From: Datisca glomerata
Taxonomy: Eukaryota; Streptophyta; Magnoliopsida; Cucurbitales; Datiscaceae
DNA length: 64,000 bases
NCBI GenBank assembly: GCA_003255025.1
Contig: QANY01013855.1
Span: forward strand, 215,524 to 279,523
Direction of reading: 5' to 3'
This document shows, piece by piece, positions 1 through 12,549 of this stretch (positions are counted from its first letter, which is position 1; every line of letters begins with the position of its first letter). The notes under the pieces are model-generated. The model was not told where the DNA came from, did no database searches, and saw only the letters and a program-made list of their open reading frames with translations. The position numbers were made by a program, and so were the translations under genes.

Positions 1-2
1 AG

Positions 3-314
3 AACGAAGAAGTCATGAAAGAAAGTCTTGATTTGTTAGAAGAAAAAAGGGAAACAACACTCGTGAAAATATCTAATTACAATCAGAAAAGGAAAACCTA
101 CTTCCAGAAGAGAATTAGAAGGCATGAATTTCAAGAAGGAGATTTGGTTTTGAAAAAGATCTTCCATACAGAATGAAAGTTTGGTCAGTCTTGGGAAGGT
201 CCTTTCATCTTCAAAATAGTAGGCGGAAGCGACTATTATCACCTCATGACAGAGAAGGGAGTGAAATTGGCAAAACCCTGGAACGCCAGTTACCTTAAAA
301 AATATTTCGTTTAA
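3..314 (+). pseudogene. Ty3/gypsy integrase C-terminal fragment
   Basis: Reading frame 3 encodes the C-terminal end of a plant gypsy integrase. Visible parts are a Leu/Glu/Lys-rich helix (LDLLEEKRE), a basic stretch (NYNQKRKTYFQKR), the motif FQEGDLVLKK, then a WEGPFIFKIV block and the terminal WNASYLKKYFV. This order is the usual end of Tat/Athila-group polyproteins. An in-frame TGA at 174-176 breaks the frame, so it is not functional. Its 5' part lies outside the window. The family call rests on these motifs only. Confidence 0.75.
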
Positions 315-419
315 ATTGTCGACTATTGCTACAATATACGATTTCTTTTATAAAAAACTGATGTCAATTCCTTCCTTCTTTCTCACACATAAAAAAAAGA
401 AAAATTTTAGGAAAAAAAG

Positions 420-960
420 AAGGTTGGCGGCCTAGAAGCCTAAGCTCTTGAGAGCAGGAAAAACATTCTCTCTAAAATGTGGGAAAACAAATGTCAGCAA
501 CCTAGAAGCCTAAGCCATTGAGAGCGGGAAAAACATTCTCTCTAAAATGTGAAAAAAGGTCAGCGGCTTAGAAGCCTAAACTCTTGAGAGCGAAAAAGAC
601 ATTCTCTAAAAAATGTGGAAAAAGGTCGGCGGCTTAGAAACCCAAGCCCTTGAGAGCAGGAAAAACTTTTTCTTTAAACTGTGAAAAAAAGGTCGGCGGC
701 CTAGAGCCTAAGCACTTAAGAGCGGGAGAAGCCTTCTCTTAAAGAAGTGAAAAAGGAGTAATGACCATGGCCTAAAAGCCGAAGTCACCGAGAGCGGAAC
801 AAAAACCACTCTCTAAAATGGAAAATCATGTTGATGGTTTGATAGCCTAAAAACCTTGAGAAGGGGACGCCTACTCTCTAAAAAAAATCGAAACTAAAAA
901 AAGGTCGGCGGCCTAGAGACCCAAGCCTTTGAGAGTAGGCAAAATCTTCTCTCTAAAATG
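420..960 (+). repeat. Imperfect tandem repeats of about 60-70 bp
   Basis: About eight diverged copies follow each other. Each contains a form of GGTCGGCGGCCTAGAAGCC, then AAGC..TTGAGAGCGGGAAAAAC, then ATTCTCTCTAAAATGTG. Copy length varies with small indels. The array directly follows the integrase end, as expected for the 3' non-coding tail of a Tat-type element. Confidence 0.8.
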
Positions 961-1829
961 TGGAAAGCAAAGAAATAAAACACAATGGAAGTAGGAAAGG
1001 CTCATCCGCCCTGAACGGGAAACAACTCAGAAAATTGAGAAACCATTATAAGCAAAAAGAAATTTACATTTTGGAACTTAGAAATTGCTATTTAGAATAA
1101 ACTCAAATTAATGCTTTGAAGTACTGAAGTCTAAACTTAAATTGCTGTTTAGAATAATTTAGAACTTAGAAATAAATTGCTATACGCTATTTAAAATAAT
1201 TGCTATGTGACTGAGTTGCTTAATAATTTAACTTCAAAACATTTGAAAAGAATTATTTGGTTGAAAAATGTGGAAAGTACGAGATTCTTAAATTTCTACT
1301 TTACTCACTCAAATCTTGCTAAAGTATAAAATACTAGATTAATGAAACACGCCAAAAAGAAAAAGACCTTTCATTGGTAAAAGGGAAATTACAAAACCCA
1401 TAAAAGGCAAGAAGAAAATGAAAACGCGCACCATAATTTTTTTTTTTTGAAAATGGGAATCCGAAAGGACATTTTTGGAAGGGCGCGACTGACAAGACAT
1501 GATCGTCATCTACGTCAAAAAATGGCATAATGACAACTGGAAAAAGGAGCATAGACAAAACATGCACCTCCCTCGATTTAATTAACTATTGTATATATAC
1601 TTGTTTGTTATTTCCAAAAAAATGGAGGTTCCTGAGAGAAGACAAGACGATCTTTTGAAAAGGCGCATGCAAATCGAGAACTCCTCATCATTACACATTA
1701 GTAAGTGAAATTTATTGAGTGTAATGTGGGGTAAATGAATAGGGAAAAAACCGCCCAATACACGTATACATAAAGAACGAATCCTGAGAGGATGTGTGGA
1801 CCATGAACATGGCAAGATTAAGGGCTAAG

Positions 1830-2170
1830 CGGGAAAGAACGTAGAAGTGGGAGATCTCGTCAGAGTAGAAAAGCACGTTGAAGTGGGATATCTCGTCAGA
1901 ACAAAAAAAAAGAGTAGAAGCGAGAGACCTCGTTAGAGTAGGAAAGAACGCTGAAGCGGGAGACCTCGTCAGGGCGGGAAAGAACGTTGAAGCTGGAGAC
2001 CTCGTCAGAACGGGAAAGGACGCTGAAGCGAGAGACCTTGCCAGAGCGGCAAAGAACGCTGAATCGAGAGACCTCGTCAGAATGGGAAAGAACGCTGAAG
2101 TGGGAGAACCCGTTAGAACGAGAAAGAACGCTGAAGTGGAAGATCTCGTTAGAGAGGGAAAGAACAGATA
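1830..2170 (+). repeat. 36-bp tandem repeat array, about nine copies
   Basis: The unit resembles GGAAAGAACGCTGAAGCGGG followed by AGACCTCGTCAGAGC. Its length is a multiple of three, so the plus strand shows an open frame of 12-residue repeats (such as GKNAEAGDLVRA) from 1878 to 2171. The openness comes from the repeat period and is not evidence of a gene. The array probably belongs to the U3 or 3' tail of the retrotransposon that starts left of the window. Confidence 0.85.
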
Positions 2171-2475
2171 AGAAGAAGAACAAAGATAGATGAAAAGACT
2201 TGAAATGACATACCAACGACAATAATTGATTGAGTAAAGTTAAAAATACTCGGATGATACAAGTTGGCAGACCACCACCAAGTGGTTGTGACTGATTGGC
2301 TCGAAGCTATAAGAAATCGTCAAGTGGCTGTGATTGATTGACGGCTGAGCGAAACAGAAAGGAAAAAAAAGGCCATACCCAGCAGAATGACCCCGACGAA
2401 CGGGTATGATCCCTAGGCGTAATGAATGCTTCTTTTTATATTATTATTTTAATTAACTCATGGGATTTGAGAAGC

Positions 2476-2560
2476 TTATATAAAGGTCAATGTACTAGAG
2501 GAAGGGGGGACATGCAATATACAAATCTAACCTTGAGATTCTCTCATTCTTCTCTTACTC
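2476..2560 (+). promoter_or_regulatory. Possible LTR promoter: TATA box and R start
   Basis: TTATATAAAGG at 2476-2486 is followed by a purine run (GAGGAAGGGGGGA) and then by a pyrimidine-rich stretch with TTCTCTCATTCTTCTCTTACT. The arrangement is like the U3/R border of Tat-type LTRs. No transcript evidence is available and the LTR edges are unknown. Confidence 0.35.
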
Positions 2561-2660
2561 TTAAATTCACCTCCCTTTTTCTAATTAACAATTATAAAAA
2601 TTAGGCATTATCGATATTCTCCTGACCAAACAGAAAAAATCCTTTACAACGGACACATGA

Positions 2661-3834
2661 CATTTGAAGGAGAGTTGAGTGTGAACACATGACACATTTT
2701 GAGATATCCATACCCAACTTTATATATATATAATATAAGATTATTGAGTTATTGCTTTGTGCTTTTTAATTGAACTATGGAGTGTTTTCAACTTCATTTC
2801 TCCCTATCTCTTTATATGTCGTGATCTGTTTCAAAGCCCGAGTTAGACCGATTTGTGATGCTCTTATTTTCAACAGAGATATGACCCTACAAGGATAATG
2901 TATTATATTCTCAGAAAAATATATTATTATTATAATTGTTATTATAATTATTAAACATTATAGACATGGCAAACATAACTTTGATGCTAAGTTAAGCCTA
3001 AATTGAAATCTCCTAGTCAGATATAGTGAGGACGGTTTCGAGATGGCAATTCCTATTCATTGCTGGCTTATTACAGGTTTTATCGAGATAGGACATATCA
3101 CTGCTTACCAACCCTATGGAAAATATGGCTTACAAGCTATCCGAGGTCGTTTGTTGTCTATTAAATTTAAGTGATTTTAACTATTTTTGTCTCGATTTCA
3201 ATGCTTTTAATGTGAAAGAGAATATTAGTTTTGACAATACAACATTGGGTTAGCCAATAAACTTGCGAACCAATTATCGAATAGAGTGATTATTCGTTTA
3301 TAAGTGTTAGAGAAAATTCACCTTATAAGGTAATTGTTGCGTTGAGAAAATTATTTAATACTGATATCAGAATTAAATAAGTCAACGAGTCTGCATCTAC
3401 ATCTAGGTAAAGTAAATTGATAGTAATTAAACAAAAAATCTGATATTTGACATGAGAGATTGTTAAAAGATTTCGGTAGTCAAAATGGCTTATTCTGGTT
3501 GTGGTTAAACAACTCATTTTAACACTACATCCAAAAGCTACTTTTCAGCTTAAACACTGACCTGGACAAGCAGTTGCCGAATAAACTCGTCCAAAGACGC
3601 TCCCTAAGAATACCTTCTTCCGAAAACTTCACTACAAGTATGTATGTGCATGTTACATGATGTGTGATATGTGTACATTAACCATACGTCACCGAGGAAA
3701 TGGATCGGATGGTAGACACGAACTAGGATACTGGTATTATTTAACCATCAGCACCGATACTTCGGGCCCTGAACCGGCATCGTCAATAAGAAACAATCGT
3801 TGACTGAATCCTGTCCGTTGAGCGCTTCTACTCA
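2661..3834. other. Intergenic stretch, nothing recognised
   Basis: This AT-rich DNA contains no convincing reading frame, RNA gene or repeat. The last few hundred bases (about 3840-4229) are the likely promoter and start of the 5' leader of the kinase gene. AAATATAAAAATGG near 3960 is a possible TATA region, but transcription starts cannot be seen. Confidence 0.4.
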
Positions 3835-4226
3835 ATGACAGGAAATGGCATGACGAAAATCAAGCGGCTGAGATCAACGGAAGTCCATATAAGCATTGTG
3901 GATAAAGGTAGCGTAGAGAACTGTTGTGGCGACCTTGACTTGGGTAAATATAATGTAATTAAATATAAAAATGGGGGAAGGGAAGAAAATGGTTTAATTA
4001 TTTGTTGGGGAGAGCCCAGAGGTACAGACTCTAAAGAGCATCGGAGGGAATGGGTGAGCGGTTAATTTAAGTCTCTGTAAAGTGGTGGTGGTAGCTTGAG
4101 GAAGAAGGGTGCGCACGTTAAAGAGAATATGCTCTCTTAGTAGTGGGCGTAGTTTAATACAGTCGAGGAGGTAACCCCATTCAAGGAAGAGATTGAAGGA
4201 AGAAAAGCCCTTGGTAATTGGGTTTT

Positions 4227-4229
<3 letters not shown>

Positions 4230-4274
<45 letters not shown>
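4230..4274 (+). repeat. (GA)n microsatellite in the 5' leader of the kinase gene
   Basis: About 22 GA dinucleotides end 18 bases before the kinase start codon, so they lie in the presumed 5' untranslated region. GA/CT tracts near plant starts can bind BARLEY B RECOMBINANT/BPC factors. A regulatory role here is inference. Confidence 0.9.
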
Positions 4275-4280
<6 letters not shown>

Positions 4281-4291
4281 CTTGATGATCG

Positions 4292-7200
4292 ATGTCGAAA
4301 ATGAAACATCTGCTGAGAAAGCTTCACATCGGTGGAGGTTTGAACGAACACCAAAGGTTGGGAGCTCCACCTGTGATCAGCCCGAACCCACCCACTACTA
4401 ATAATTCATCGGTTTCATCGTCTTCTGGGTCCTCCTCGACTCCGCCTTCGGCTTCTTCGGGCACAATGGGAAGACTTGAAGCCGTTGAATTGGTCACTGA
4501 TCCACCAGCTGAGGATATCGGTGGTGTGTGCATGGATTTCAATTTCTTGGAGGAGGAGTTTCAGGTGCAGTTGGCTATGGCGATTAGCGCTTCGGATCCT
4601 GATGCACGAGAGGACCCTGAGTCGGCTCAGATCGATGCCGCGAAGCGGATGAGCCTGGGCTGTTCGCATTCGGTTTCCGACAACCAAAACCTTGTTGAAC
4701 TCCTTTCGCTTCAGTATTGGGTACTACTTCGTTTGAATTTGTCTGAGTTTGCTTTTGGGTTTTTCTCATTACAATATTTGGGGTCTGATGCTTTAACAGT
4801 CTGCATTGAGATGAATCAGTTATGGTTGTCAAGTCTGGATCTTGTTGTTCAGTCTGTGCGAAGTTTTTATTGTGCCTACATATCTAAATCCGATATTTGT
4901 GCGTTTTGAATTTAGATGCTTGTCTTTTTTTCATTTTCAGATTCAAATTTGGCGCAGTATGTATAATTCGATATAGTCACAGAGTTGGGAATTGCCTCCC
5001 ATAGGATCATCACTTTATGAGTACTTGCTAGTTTCTTTTCATTACTCTTAATACAGTCTCTAATTGGTCATCAAGCAGTTTATATATTTCATCCTTGTGT
5101 GTGCGATCGATTTTTATTCTTAATTTGAACTTCTACTTGAGTTGGATTAGTGTTGTATATGATATCGTTGTGTCATTCATCTTTTTGATACTTAGTATGT
5201 GTCTTTTTGTTAGTTGTGAGTGTTTTATACTTGTCATCATGTACTTAATCTTATTACGTCATATTGTCAAGAACTGTTCTCTTAGTTTTAGTTCTATTAT
5301 CTCTATTGTTGATAAGTATCCTCTCATTTTGTTATTTATTTTTCGAGTTTCTGCATTGGGTAACTGAAACTGTTATTTGATATATTTTAGTTTGCCCACG
5401 GAATTATTTGCTTTGTAATTGATGGTTAACTCTCTGTTTGGTTAAGAAACTTTTTGGTCATGGAAAAGAACTCTGATCCATATTTTATTATATTCTTTAT
5501 TCTATTTGTAAAAATTCTTATGTCAAGCAAGCCAAATCCTTGAGTGTCTGAAGGGGCTTTAGTTCGACAGAAACTGAGAACTTGAATGTTCCTCATATTA
5601 TTGTTTCAGAATAAAAAAATTATTTTTCTCAACGTCCTTAAGGAAGAATTTTTAATCAACAACAAACTCATTGCACACAGCTTATTTTTTAACTAATACG
5701 ACATCTACTTTTGCAGAGTTATAATGTTGTAAATTATGATGAAAAAGTTACGGATGGATTTTATGACATATATGGCATCACCTCAAACTCAGTCAGACAA
5801 GGAAAGATGCCGTTGTTGGTGGATCTTCAAACAATATCCATCTCGAGTGATATTGATTATGAAGTGATTCTGGTAAATCGCTTGGTTGATCCTGAACTTC
5901 AAAAGCTGGAGAGAGAAGTACTTTCTATATCCAGAGTCTGTAGATATTCTGAACATGGTCCCGTTTTAATCAGCCTGATTCAAAAGATTGCCAAGATTGT
6001 TGTTGATAGAATGGGCGGTCCTGTTGCTGATGCTGATGAAATATTGAGAAGGTGGACTGCCAGGAGTTATGAGTTGCGTAGCTCTTTGAACACTATCATT
6101 CTACCCCTCGGACGTCTTGATGTTGGACTTTCACGCCACAGAGCCTTGCTTTTCAAGGTTCTCATCTTATTTCCACAATTTAAATTAAATATAGCCTTCT
6201 TAACTAAATAAATTTATCTCATTTGCTTAGTTTTGTCAAACTTTTCTTCTGAACAGAAGTTGTCTTAAACTTCGATTAGACCCTTTTACTTTTACCTGGT
6301 GTTTTGAATCAATTTTTTGTGCTAGATACTAGCTGATCAGATCAATCTTCCATGCATGCTGGTCAAAGGAAGCTACTACACTGGCACTGATGATGGAGCT
6401 GTGAATTTGATTAAAATTGATAATGAAAGGCAAGTGCCTTTTCCACTAAAATTTTCCGTTATAAAGTAAATCTGCTAGTTATGATCTAGTGAATTTGCTG
6501 AATGGTCACTTCAAGTTTCATGGAAGCGTAAGTTTATTCTTTTCCTTTAGCATGCAGTCCATGGGAAAAAAGACATCAGTTCCTATATGATTATCTTATC
6601 CTGCAATTTTTTCATGAGACATCATGGAAAGTTGAGATATTTTTCACGAAAAAAATATTGTCGGAATATTTTCTTACTCGTCATGTCTCTTTAAGTGTTT
6701 AAGTGTATGCAATTCTAGACAAGGAAAACTGCTTTGATAGGTGGAAAGGTAGAGTGTCTATCTGAGTGCAATAGATGTTGCCAATGTGGTTGTAGTTTTT
6801 TTTATAGTCTTGTACGCCTATGTAGTGCATATGGGTTTTGACAATGAAAAAAAAGATGGACTATTCCTTCTGCATGCATCGCAGTACAGTTTCTGATACA
6901 CCGCAAGCAAAAATGCATTTGTAATTTTTTACAGCTTGGATATCTGATTCTTGACAGTTGATGTGGAGATTTTATTTTGAAAGTTTTATGTTCACCTTTG
7001 CCTTCTAGAAAGTTAATATCTACATGGTTTGTATTTTATTCGGAAGCTTTTGTGGTGATGCAATAATTTGTTTTTCTGATGCAGTGAATATATTGTTGAT
7101 CTAATGGGTGCTCCTGGTACGCTAATTCCTTCTGAGGTTTCCAGCAGTCAACTACCAAATTATGGCTTCGATGTTAGGAGATTCTTGGATATTAAAGAAA

Positions 7201-10200
7201 CACCAAAAGATAAGTGGTTGGTTAAAGGTGAAAGACCTCAAACAGGGCAAAGGTCATTTGATCTTCATGGCGTAACAAAAGTTGACAACTTAATATCCAC
7301 AGAAACATCCTCCATTGGCAGTAAAAAAAAGGAGGATCCAGGGAACTCTGTTGAAGAACTCATAAGTGGTGGTGACCATGCAGATCTTCCCGGGTCGCAA
7401 CGTCAATCATGTGAAAGCTCATCAAATAGATCTGGAAAAGCATCATCTGCTCAAAAGAAAAAAGTTAAAAATGTTTCCAAGTATGTAATTAGTGCCGCAA
7501 AGAACCCACAGTTTGCTCAGAAACTACAAGCTGTCTTGTTAGAAAGTGGTGCATCACCTCCTCCAGATTTGTTTACGGATATCGACCCACAGGGTCTTTG
7601 TGAACAGAAAGTTCTAGATCAATTACATCCAGGCAATAAAATAAGTGACAATAGCAGATTTCAGTGTAATCCATACGAGTTATTTTCAAGCCATGAGCAA
7701 TGTCTTGGTGCAAATTTAGTGAAGTCCTCGGACAGTGTAATCTATGCAAATGAGCAGAAACAGTCTGGTGAGGGCGTGGCTGAACAACAAAGAGAACTGG
7801 TTGTAAGTTCTAGGAATCATAATGTTTGTTTGCCTTGTAGTACCACAACAGAGGGATTTATGGCTCCGGGTTGTGGAACTAGTGAAGAAATACAGGGTGA
7901 TGCTACAGGTCTTGGCATGGTAGTTACCAGTCCTAGTACTGTTGCAAGAGCCATGCATCAAGAACAAATTGATGAAGCTCCCTTGAACTACGGGGATGAT
8001 TCTTGCCAAAGACAACGTGGAATTTTGTTAGTGGGTGATGATAACTGCTTCTTGGATAAACTGGGAAGAGTTCGCAATAAGATTGAGCTGGGCAAAGAAT
8101 TAACAGAAAATTTGATGCTGATGGCAAACAGTGGCCTGCATAGTGCCTCTAATGATCAGAGCGACACTAGTTGCCCAGTATTGGGTGAGGTTGCAGAGTG
8201 GGAAATACCATGGGAGGATCTTCACCTTGGGGAACGTATTGGCATCGGTAAGACAATGCTTTTCAGTTACTGAGCCTGACTGACCTATGCAAAAACATAT
8301 ATATTACTACTTCAATGATATGCATAAGTTTGTATGACTGTTAGCATCTTGGTGCCAAGAGTTCGGTAGCAAGAGAATCCGGATCTTTGATATTGACCAG
8401 GAGTTTTTCTGTTATGTTCTTTGGAATATTTCTAGCAAGTAAAAAATTTCCTCTTTAAGTAGGTTTTGAGTTAATTTACTCTTGTGGATGATAATGCAAC
8501 CGAAGAAACATTGAAGGGGGGGGGGGGTAAGAATAGGTTATAAGTAAAAGGTTAAGGCTACAAAATCTACCATGGAAAGGTGAAAAAATGTACCATGGAC
8601 TTGGTGATAGTTTTACACCGAAACATGATTTGTTTAGATTTTTCTCATTTATATATATGCCATGAATTCGGACGTCCTTTGTCTTGCCCTCCAGATTTCC
8701 TTAAATTTTTTGCTGATTTGACAATACTATGTAAAACATGTCTAATACTACTCAGAGAGTGATGGCCTGAAATTAATCTAATGTGTGTATGGTGTTTTAA
8801 GTTCTTTGTTCGATTTGGCTAGAAGATTATTAAGATCCTGGAAGTATAGAAATTACTCATTCCTTCTTTTAAGTGGAAGTTCTGTATTAAGTTGAGAGAC
8901 AGATGACTTGTCTATCATTAACTTTAGCTTATTATGATTGAACTGATTAGGTAGTATGAAAGGTCTCTTGTGATTTACCCTTTGTGTTTTAAGTTGGGAT
9001 TACCCATTATTGGGATCTTTTAGGAGTAATAGGTTCACTTTTACTGATAAAAAAAGAATGCTGTGCAGCCTCAATTGAGCGACACGTTTTCCATCAATTC
9101 TGTTATTGATTCACTTGCTTGTTGGATTAGAAACTTGTTCCTCTCAACCATGCTGTACTAACATTAGCTAATATGCTAGTATAATAAAGTTTCTGTGTTT
9201 GTTAATATTTTCTACTTTATGTCATCATCTGTACAATGAAATAAGTTATCCTTATTACTAAATATGCCTTAACTGCTGAGAGTTCTAGGATACCTCCACT
9301 TAGCTATTTATATTTTGTTTTTTTTTTGGTAAGATCTGTTTTGCTCTTTAATTTTTCTGAATATGATCTCAACCATCATTGGTGTTTGATGGCCTTGAAT
9401 TCTCAGTTAGGGACGGCTGGAAGTAGACTATCGTTATAAAAAATACTAACTGTCAAGGGTTGTCATACTTCCTGTAATAATTGATGGGTGGACCTCTCTC
9501 TCTTTTTGTTTTGTTGCTTGCATCATTAGTCTAAACGTTTAGTCCTATTGAATTGATGTGGTTGTTTAAAAAGCCTTACGTGTTGGTGCCCTCTCTTGTA
9601 GGTTCATATGGTGAGGTCTATCGTGCAGATTGGAACGGCACTGTAAGTTGTATTATCAAAGTATTAGAATTAATATTTGTACTTTTATTGTTAAGCTCTG
9701 TGAATGCATTTTTATATAAGAACTTCTGTGAATGAAAGAATTCGTTAATATTTTGTTAGTCCCTACACCCTGCTGACTGTTGGTGCTAAAACTGTAATAT
9801 ATGCAATGAGGGATTGTTGGTTATGTTTCTTTTTGGGATTAATGAATCTCCTTATGAAACACGTAACATAAATTGGTATTGATACGTAGATATGCTCGTT
9901 CTTACTGTATCAACATAAATTGGAGATGTTATAAATCCCCCAACCTTTGTTGGTCCATATTGATGCGATAGCAATGGTTTGGTATGGCAGGAGGTTGCTG
10001 TGAAGAAGTTTCTGGACCAAGAATTTACTGGTCATGCATTGGCTCAATTGAAATGTGAAGTAAGCGGCAGATATAATAACTTATTAGTCCTGGTCTCTTT
10101 GTGATAGTTAATTGATCACTTAAACGCTTGTGTATTTTTTAAGTCCTGCTGCCTGGTTACTTATGCAGGTCGAAATCATGTTAAGACTGAGACATCCTAA

Positions 10201-12549
10201 TGTTGTACTTTTCATGGGAGCAGTTACTCGCCCTCCACATTTCTCTATATTGACAGAATTTCTTCCCAGGTTGTTTTATTTCCTATTTCATATTGCTCAC
10301 TTTTCATGCTTTTGAAGGTTGCTATGTAAAGGTGTTTATATCTCTTTTTCATAAAACCCAAGAAGGATGTGTGATGTATATATGCTTTGAGCAACTTGTC
10401 CAATATTACAATATGTAGAATACTGCATGCCTCTTAGATTGAAAGCCGTCTTTATAGAGATTTTCTTGTGTCAGATAGCAATTTTGTTTAGACTCGCCTT
10501 TAAGAAAATACAGTCATTGCATTGTAAACTACTGATTATATTTCCCTTAACCCAATTGCATTCTGACGAGCTACAATTTTTACAGGGGAAGTTTGTACAA
10601 GTTACTGCATCGGTCAAATACCCAACTTGATGAGAAAAGACGGTTGAGAATGGCGCTTGATGTGGTAATAAGTTAGAGAGTTTCTTCATCTTTATACTTT
10701 CACATTATTCAGTTCAGTTTGTTAAGCACATTTTCACAATTTATTTTCTGGCAGGCCAAGGGCATGAACTACTTGCATACAAGCCACCCTACCATTGTAC
10801 ATCGAGATTTAAAGTCTCCAAATCTTCTTGTTGATAGAAACTGGGTTGTTAAGGTCCTACTCAGATCATTCTCTGCTCAAACTATTGCCTTTTTATCCGA
10901 ATTCTTTTTCTAGTATATTAACTATGTCTTTCTGCAGGTTTGTGATTTTGGTTTGTCACGCATAAAGCACCATACGTTTCTGTCTTCAAAGTCAACTGCT
11001 GGAACGGTAATGTTCAATTTAGTACTGAGTTGATTGTTTAGTATATTTTGAATTTAGGGAAAATACCTTCAATCTCTCTTCTAGTTTGCTTAAATAACAC
11101 GAACACTTCTTCTAGTTTCGAAAAGGACCTCCCCTGATCTAAGATTTCGTTGACAAAAAACACAAAAGACGTTTTATTTCACCCTAACTCTGTTAAAATA
11201 AATTTTAATAACAGAAATGCCCTTATTTTTTTTTGAACCGTGGGTGTTATAACCCGAAACCATCTTATTCTAAACTACCAAGTGTCGGGTGGGCTTTTGT
11301 GCTTTGGGTTCAAAATTAGTTGGGCCAGGTCTTTACGTTGGGGTATCCTGGTCTTTTAATAAAGAAACTAATGGCTTACTAACTGCATAAATTTAAGTGT
11401 CATTTTTCAAACTAGAGGACGTCCGGGACATTTAAACAAACTAGAGGGGAGGTTGGAGGAACTTTCCCTAATATTTATTAGCACCATGGCTCTCTAAAAG
11501 TATTGCAAGATCTAAATACTTGCTTCACAAACCACAGCCCGAATGGATGGCACCAGAAGTTCTAAGGAATGAACCAGCAAATGAGAAGTAAGTCAATGCC
11601 CAGTCTTTTGCTCGGGGCAGTGCATTTGAAAACTTCAATAGCCGTAATTGTGATACAATTGAGCTGGTTTAACTGCAGGTGTGATGTTTATAGTTTTGGT
11701 GTGATATTATGGGAGTTGGCCACTTGCCGTATCCCGTGGAAAGGTTTGAACCCGATGCAGGTTGTTGGAGCCGTTGGTTTCCAAGATAGACGTCTAGAGA
11801 TTCCAGAAGATATTGATCCAGCAGTTGCACAGATCATCTGTGATTGTTGGCGAACGTAAGTTTGAATCTAAACTAATCTGAAAAGCTCGACTAGTACGTG
11901 CATTAGAGTGAGCTAGAATTAGGGAAAATTACTCCTAACACTTCCTGTAGTTTGCTTTTAAATGTCACATATTCCCCTCTAGTTTCAAATGACAAATAAG
12001 TTCATTTTTTACAAATGTGTTGGTTTCGGTGTGAAAAGTCAAGATGATCCCTATAACTGATCAGACCCAATTATTTATCTAACTCGAAACAAAAATTGAC
12101 TCGGGTTGTTTCAGGTTTAGATGAATTCGTGTTAGAATATTAAAAAAGAAATGATTTAACGTTGTCAAGATTGAGAAAAAAGAACGAAAGATAATTTAGT
12201 ATGTTATTTAAACGACGTTAGATTGAAATTCAACGGTTTTGAATTTTTTTTGTCGCCGAAGCATAACATAAGGAGAGATTTGAGTCATTTTTTAAATTGG
12301 AGCGGTGTTTGTATAATTACAAGTCGTGTTAGATTAATTTTCCCTATAAATTAACAAGCAAATCGACATGGTTTGCAGCAAAATCATGTTTATTTTCTTG
12401 AGTCCCTTCAATTTACTGGCACTGATTTATTTATTTGCAGGGAGACACATTTGAGGCCTTCTTTCAGTCAGCTTATGGTACGTCTGCGTCGTCTTCAGCG
12501 TCTTATTATCGCAGTTGATAAAACTCCGGAAATCTACGATAAAAGGTGA
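4292..12549 (+). CDS. SIS8: Raf-like MAPKKK, SIS8/EDR1 group
   Basis: Thirteen coding exons join in frame to 976 codons: 4292-4720, 5717-6157, 6326-6429, 7085-8247, 9602-9642, 9991-10059, 10169-10269, 10586-10664, 10755-10853, 10938-11006, 11538-11587, 11679-11855 and 12441-12549. Residues 1-15 ([15 protein letters not shown]) match the family start, which supports this ATG over the one at 4301. An EDR1-type domain covers about residues 125-335. A Ser-rich linker follows, and the kinase domain spans about 700-970. It has the loop GIGSYG (711-716), Lys731 in [12 protein letters not shown] with Asp827, CDFG with Asp845, and the APE segment (870-872), so it looks catalytically complete. The linker retains [14 protein letters not shown], typical of the SIS8 branch rather than CTR1. 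Known relatives act in sugar, ABA and stress signalling in the cytosol or nucleus. The intron at 6430-7084 starts with GC. Confidence 0.95.
11055..11470. mobile_element. MITE-like element in kinase intron 10
   Basis: About 40 bp at each end are inverted copies. The left end reads TAGGGAAAATACCTTCAATC, then CTAGTTTGCTTAAAT. The right end read in reverse is TAGGGAAAGTTCCTCCAACC, then CTAGTTTGTTTAAAT. The interior has no coding capacity. No clear target duplication is visible. Related ends occur at 11920-12346 and 24157-24703. Confidence 0.65.
11920..12346. mobile_element. Second MITE-like element in kinase intron 12
   Basis: The left end TAGGGAAAATTACTCCTAAC, then CCTGTAGTTTGCTTTTAAAT, matches the family at 11055-11470. 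The right end closes with AATTTTCCCTA. The interior diverges from the first copy. It lies between exon 12 and exon 13 without touching the splice sites. Confidence 0.5.

Larger units (their letters stand above)
1..2660 (+). mobile_element. 3' part of a decayed Ty3/gypsy (Tat-like) LTR retrotransposon
   Basis: The left edge of the window cuts into a retrotransposon. It holds the end of an integrase reading frame (3-314), then a long non-coding tail with two tandem arrays (420-960 and 1830-2170), then a TATA-like sequence near 2476 followed by a pyrimidine-rich stretch. That last part resembles the U3/R part of an LTR. Tat-lineage elements are known for long 3' untranslated regions carrying tandem repeats, which fits. 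No second LTR is in view, so the LTR borders and the right end (about 2660) are inferred. Confidence 0.55.

Noticed and set aside
1878..2171. Open frame of 12-residue repeats (and the opposite-strand frame 1896-2222) as a repeat-protein gene
   Set aside because: The frame is open only because the 36-bp unit is a multiple of three; it lies in a retrotransposon tail and both strands are open.
3835..4065. Short plus-strand open frame before the kinase gene
   Set aside because: It lies in the probable promoter or leader, lacks any recognised motif and has AT-rich low-complexity content.
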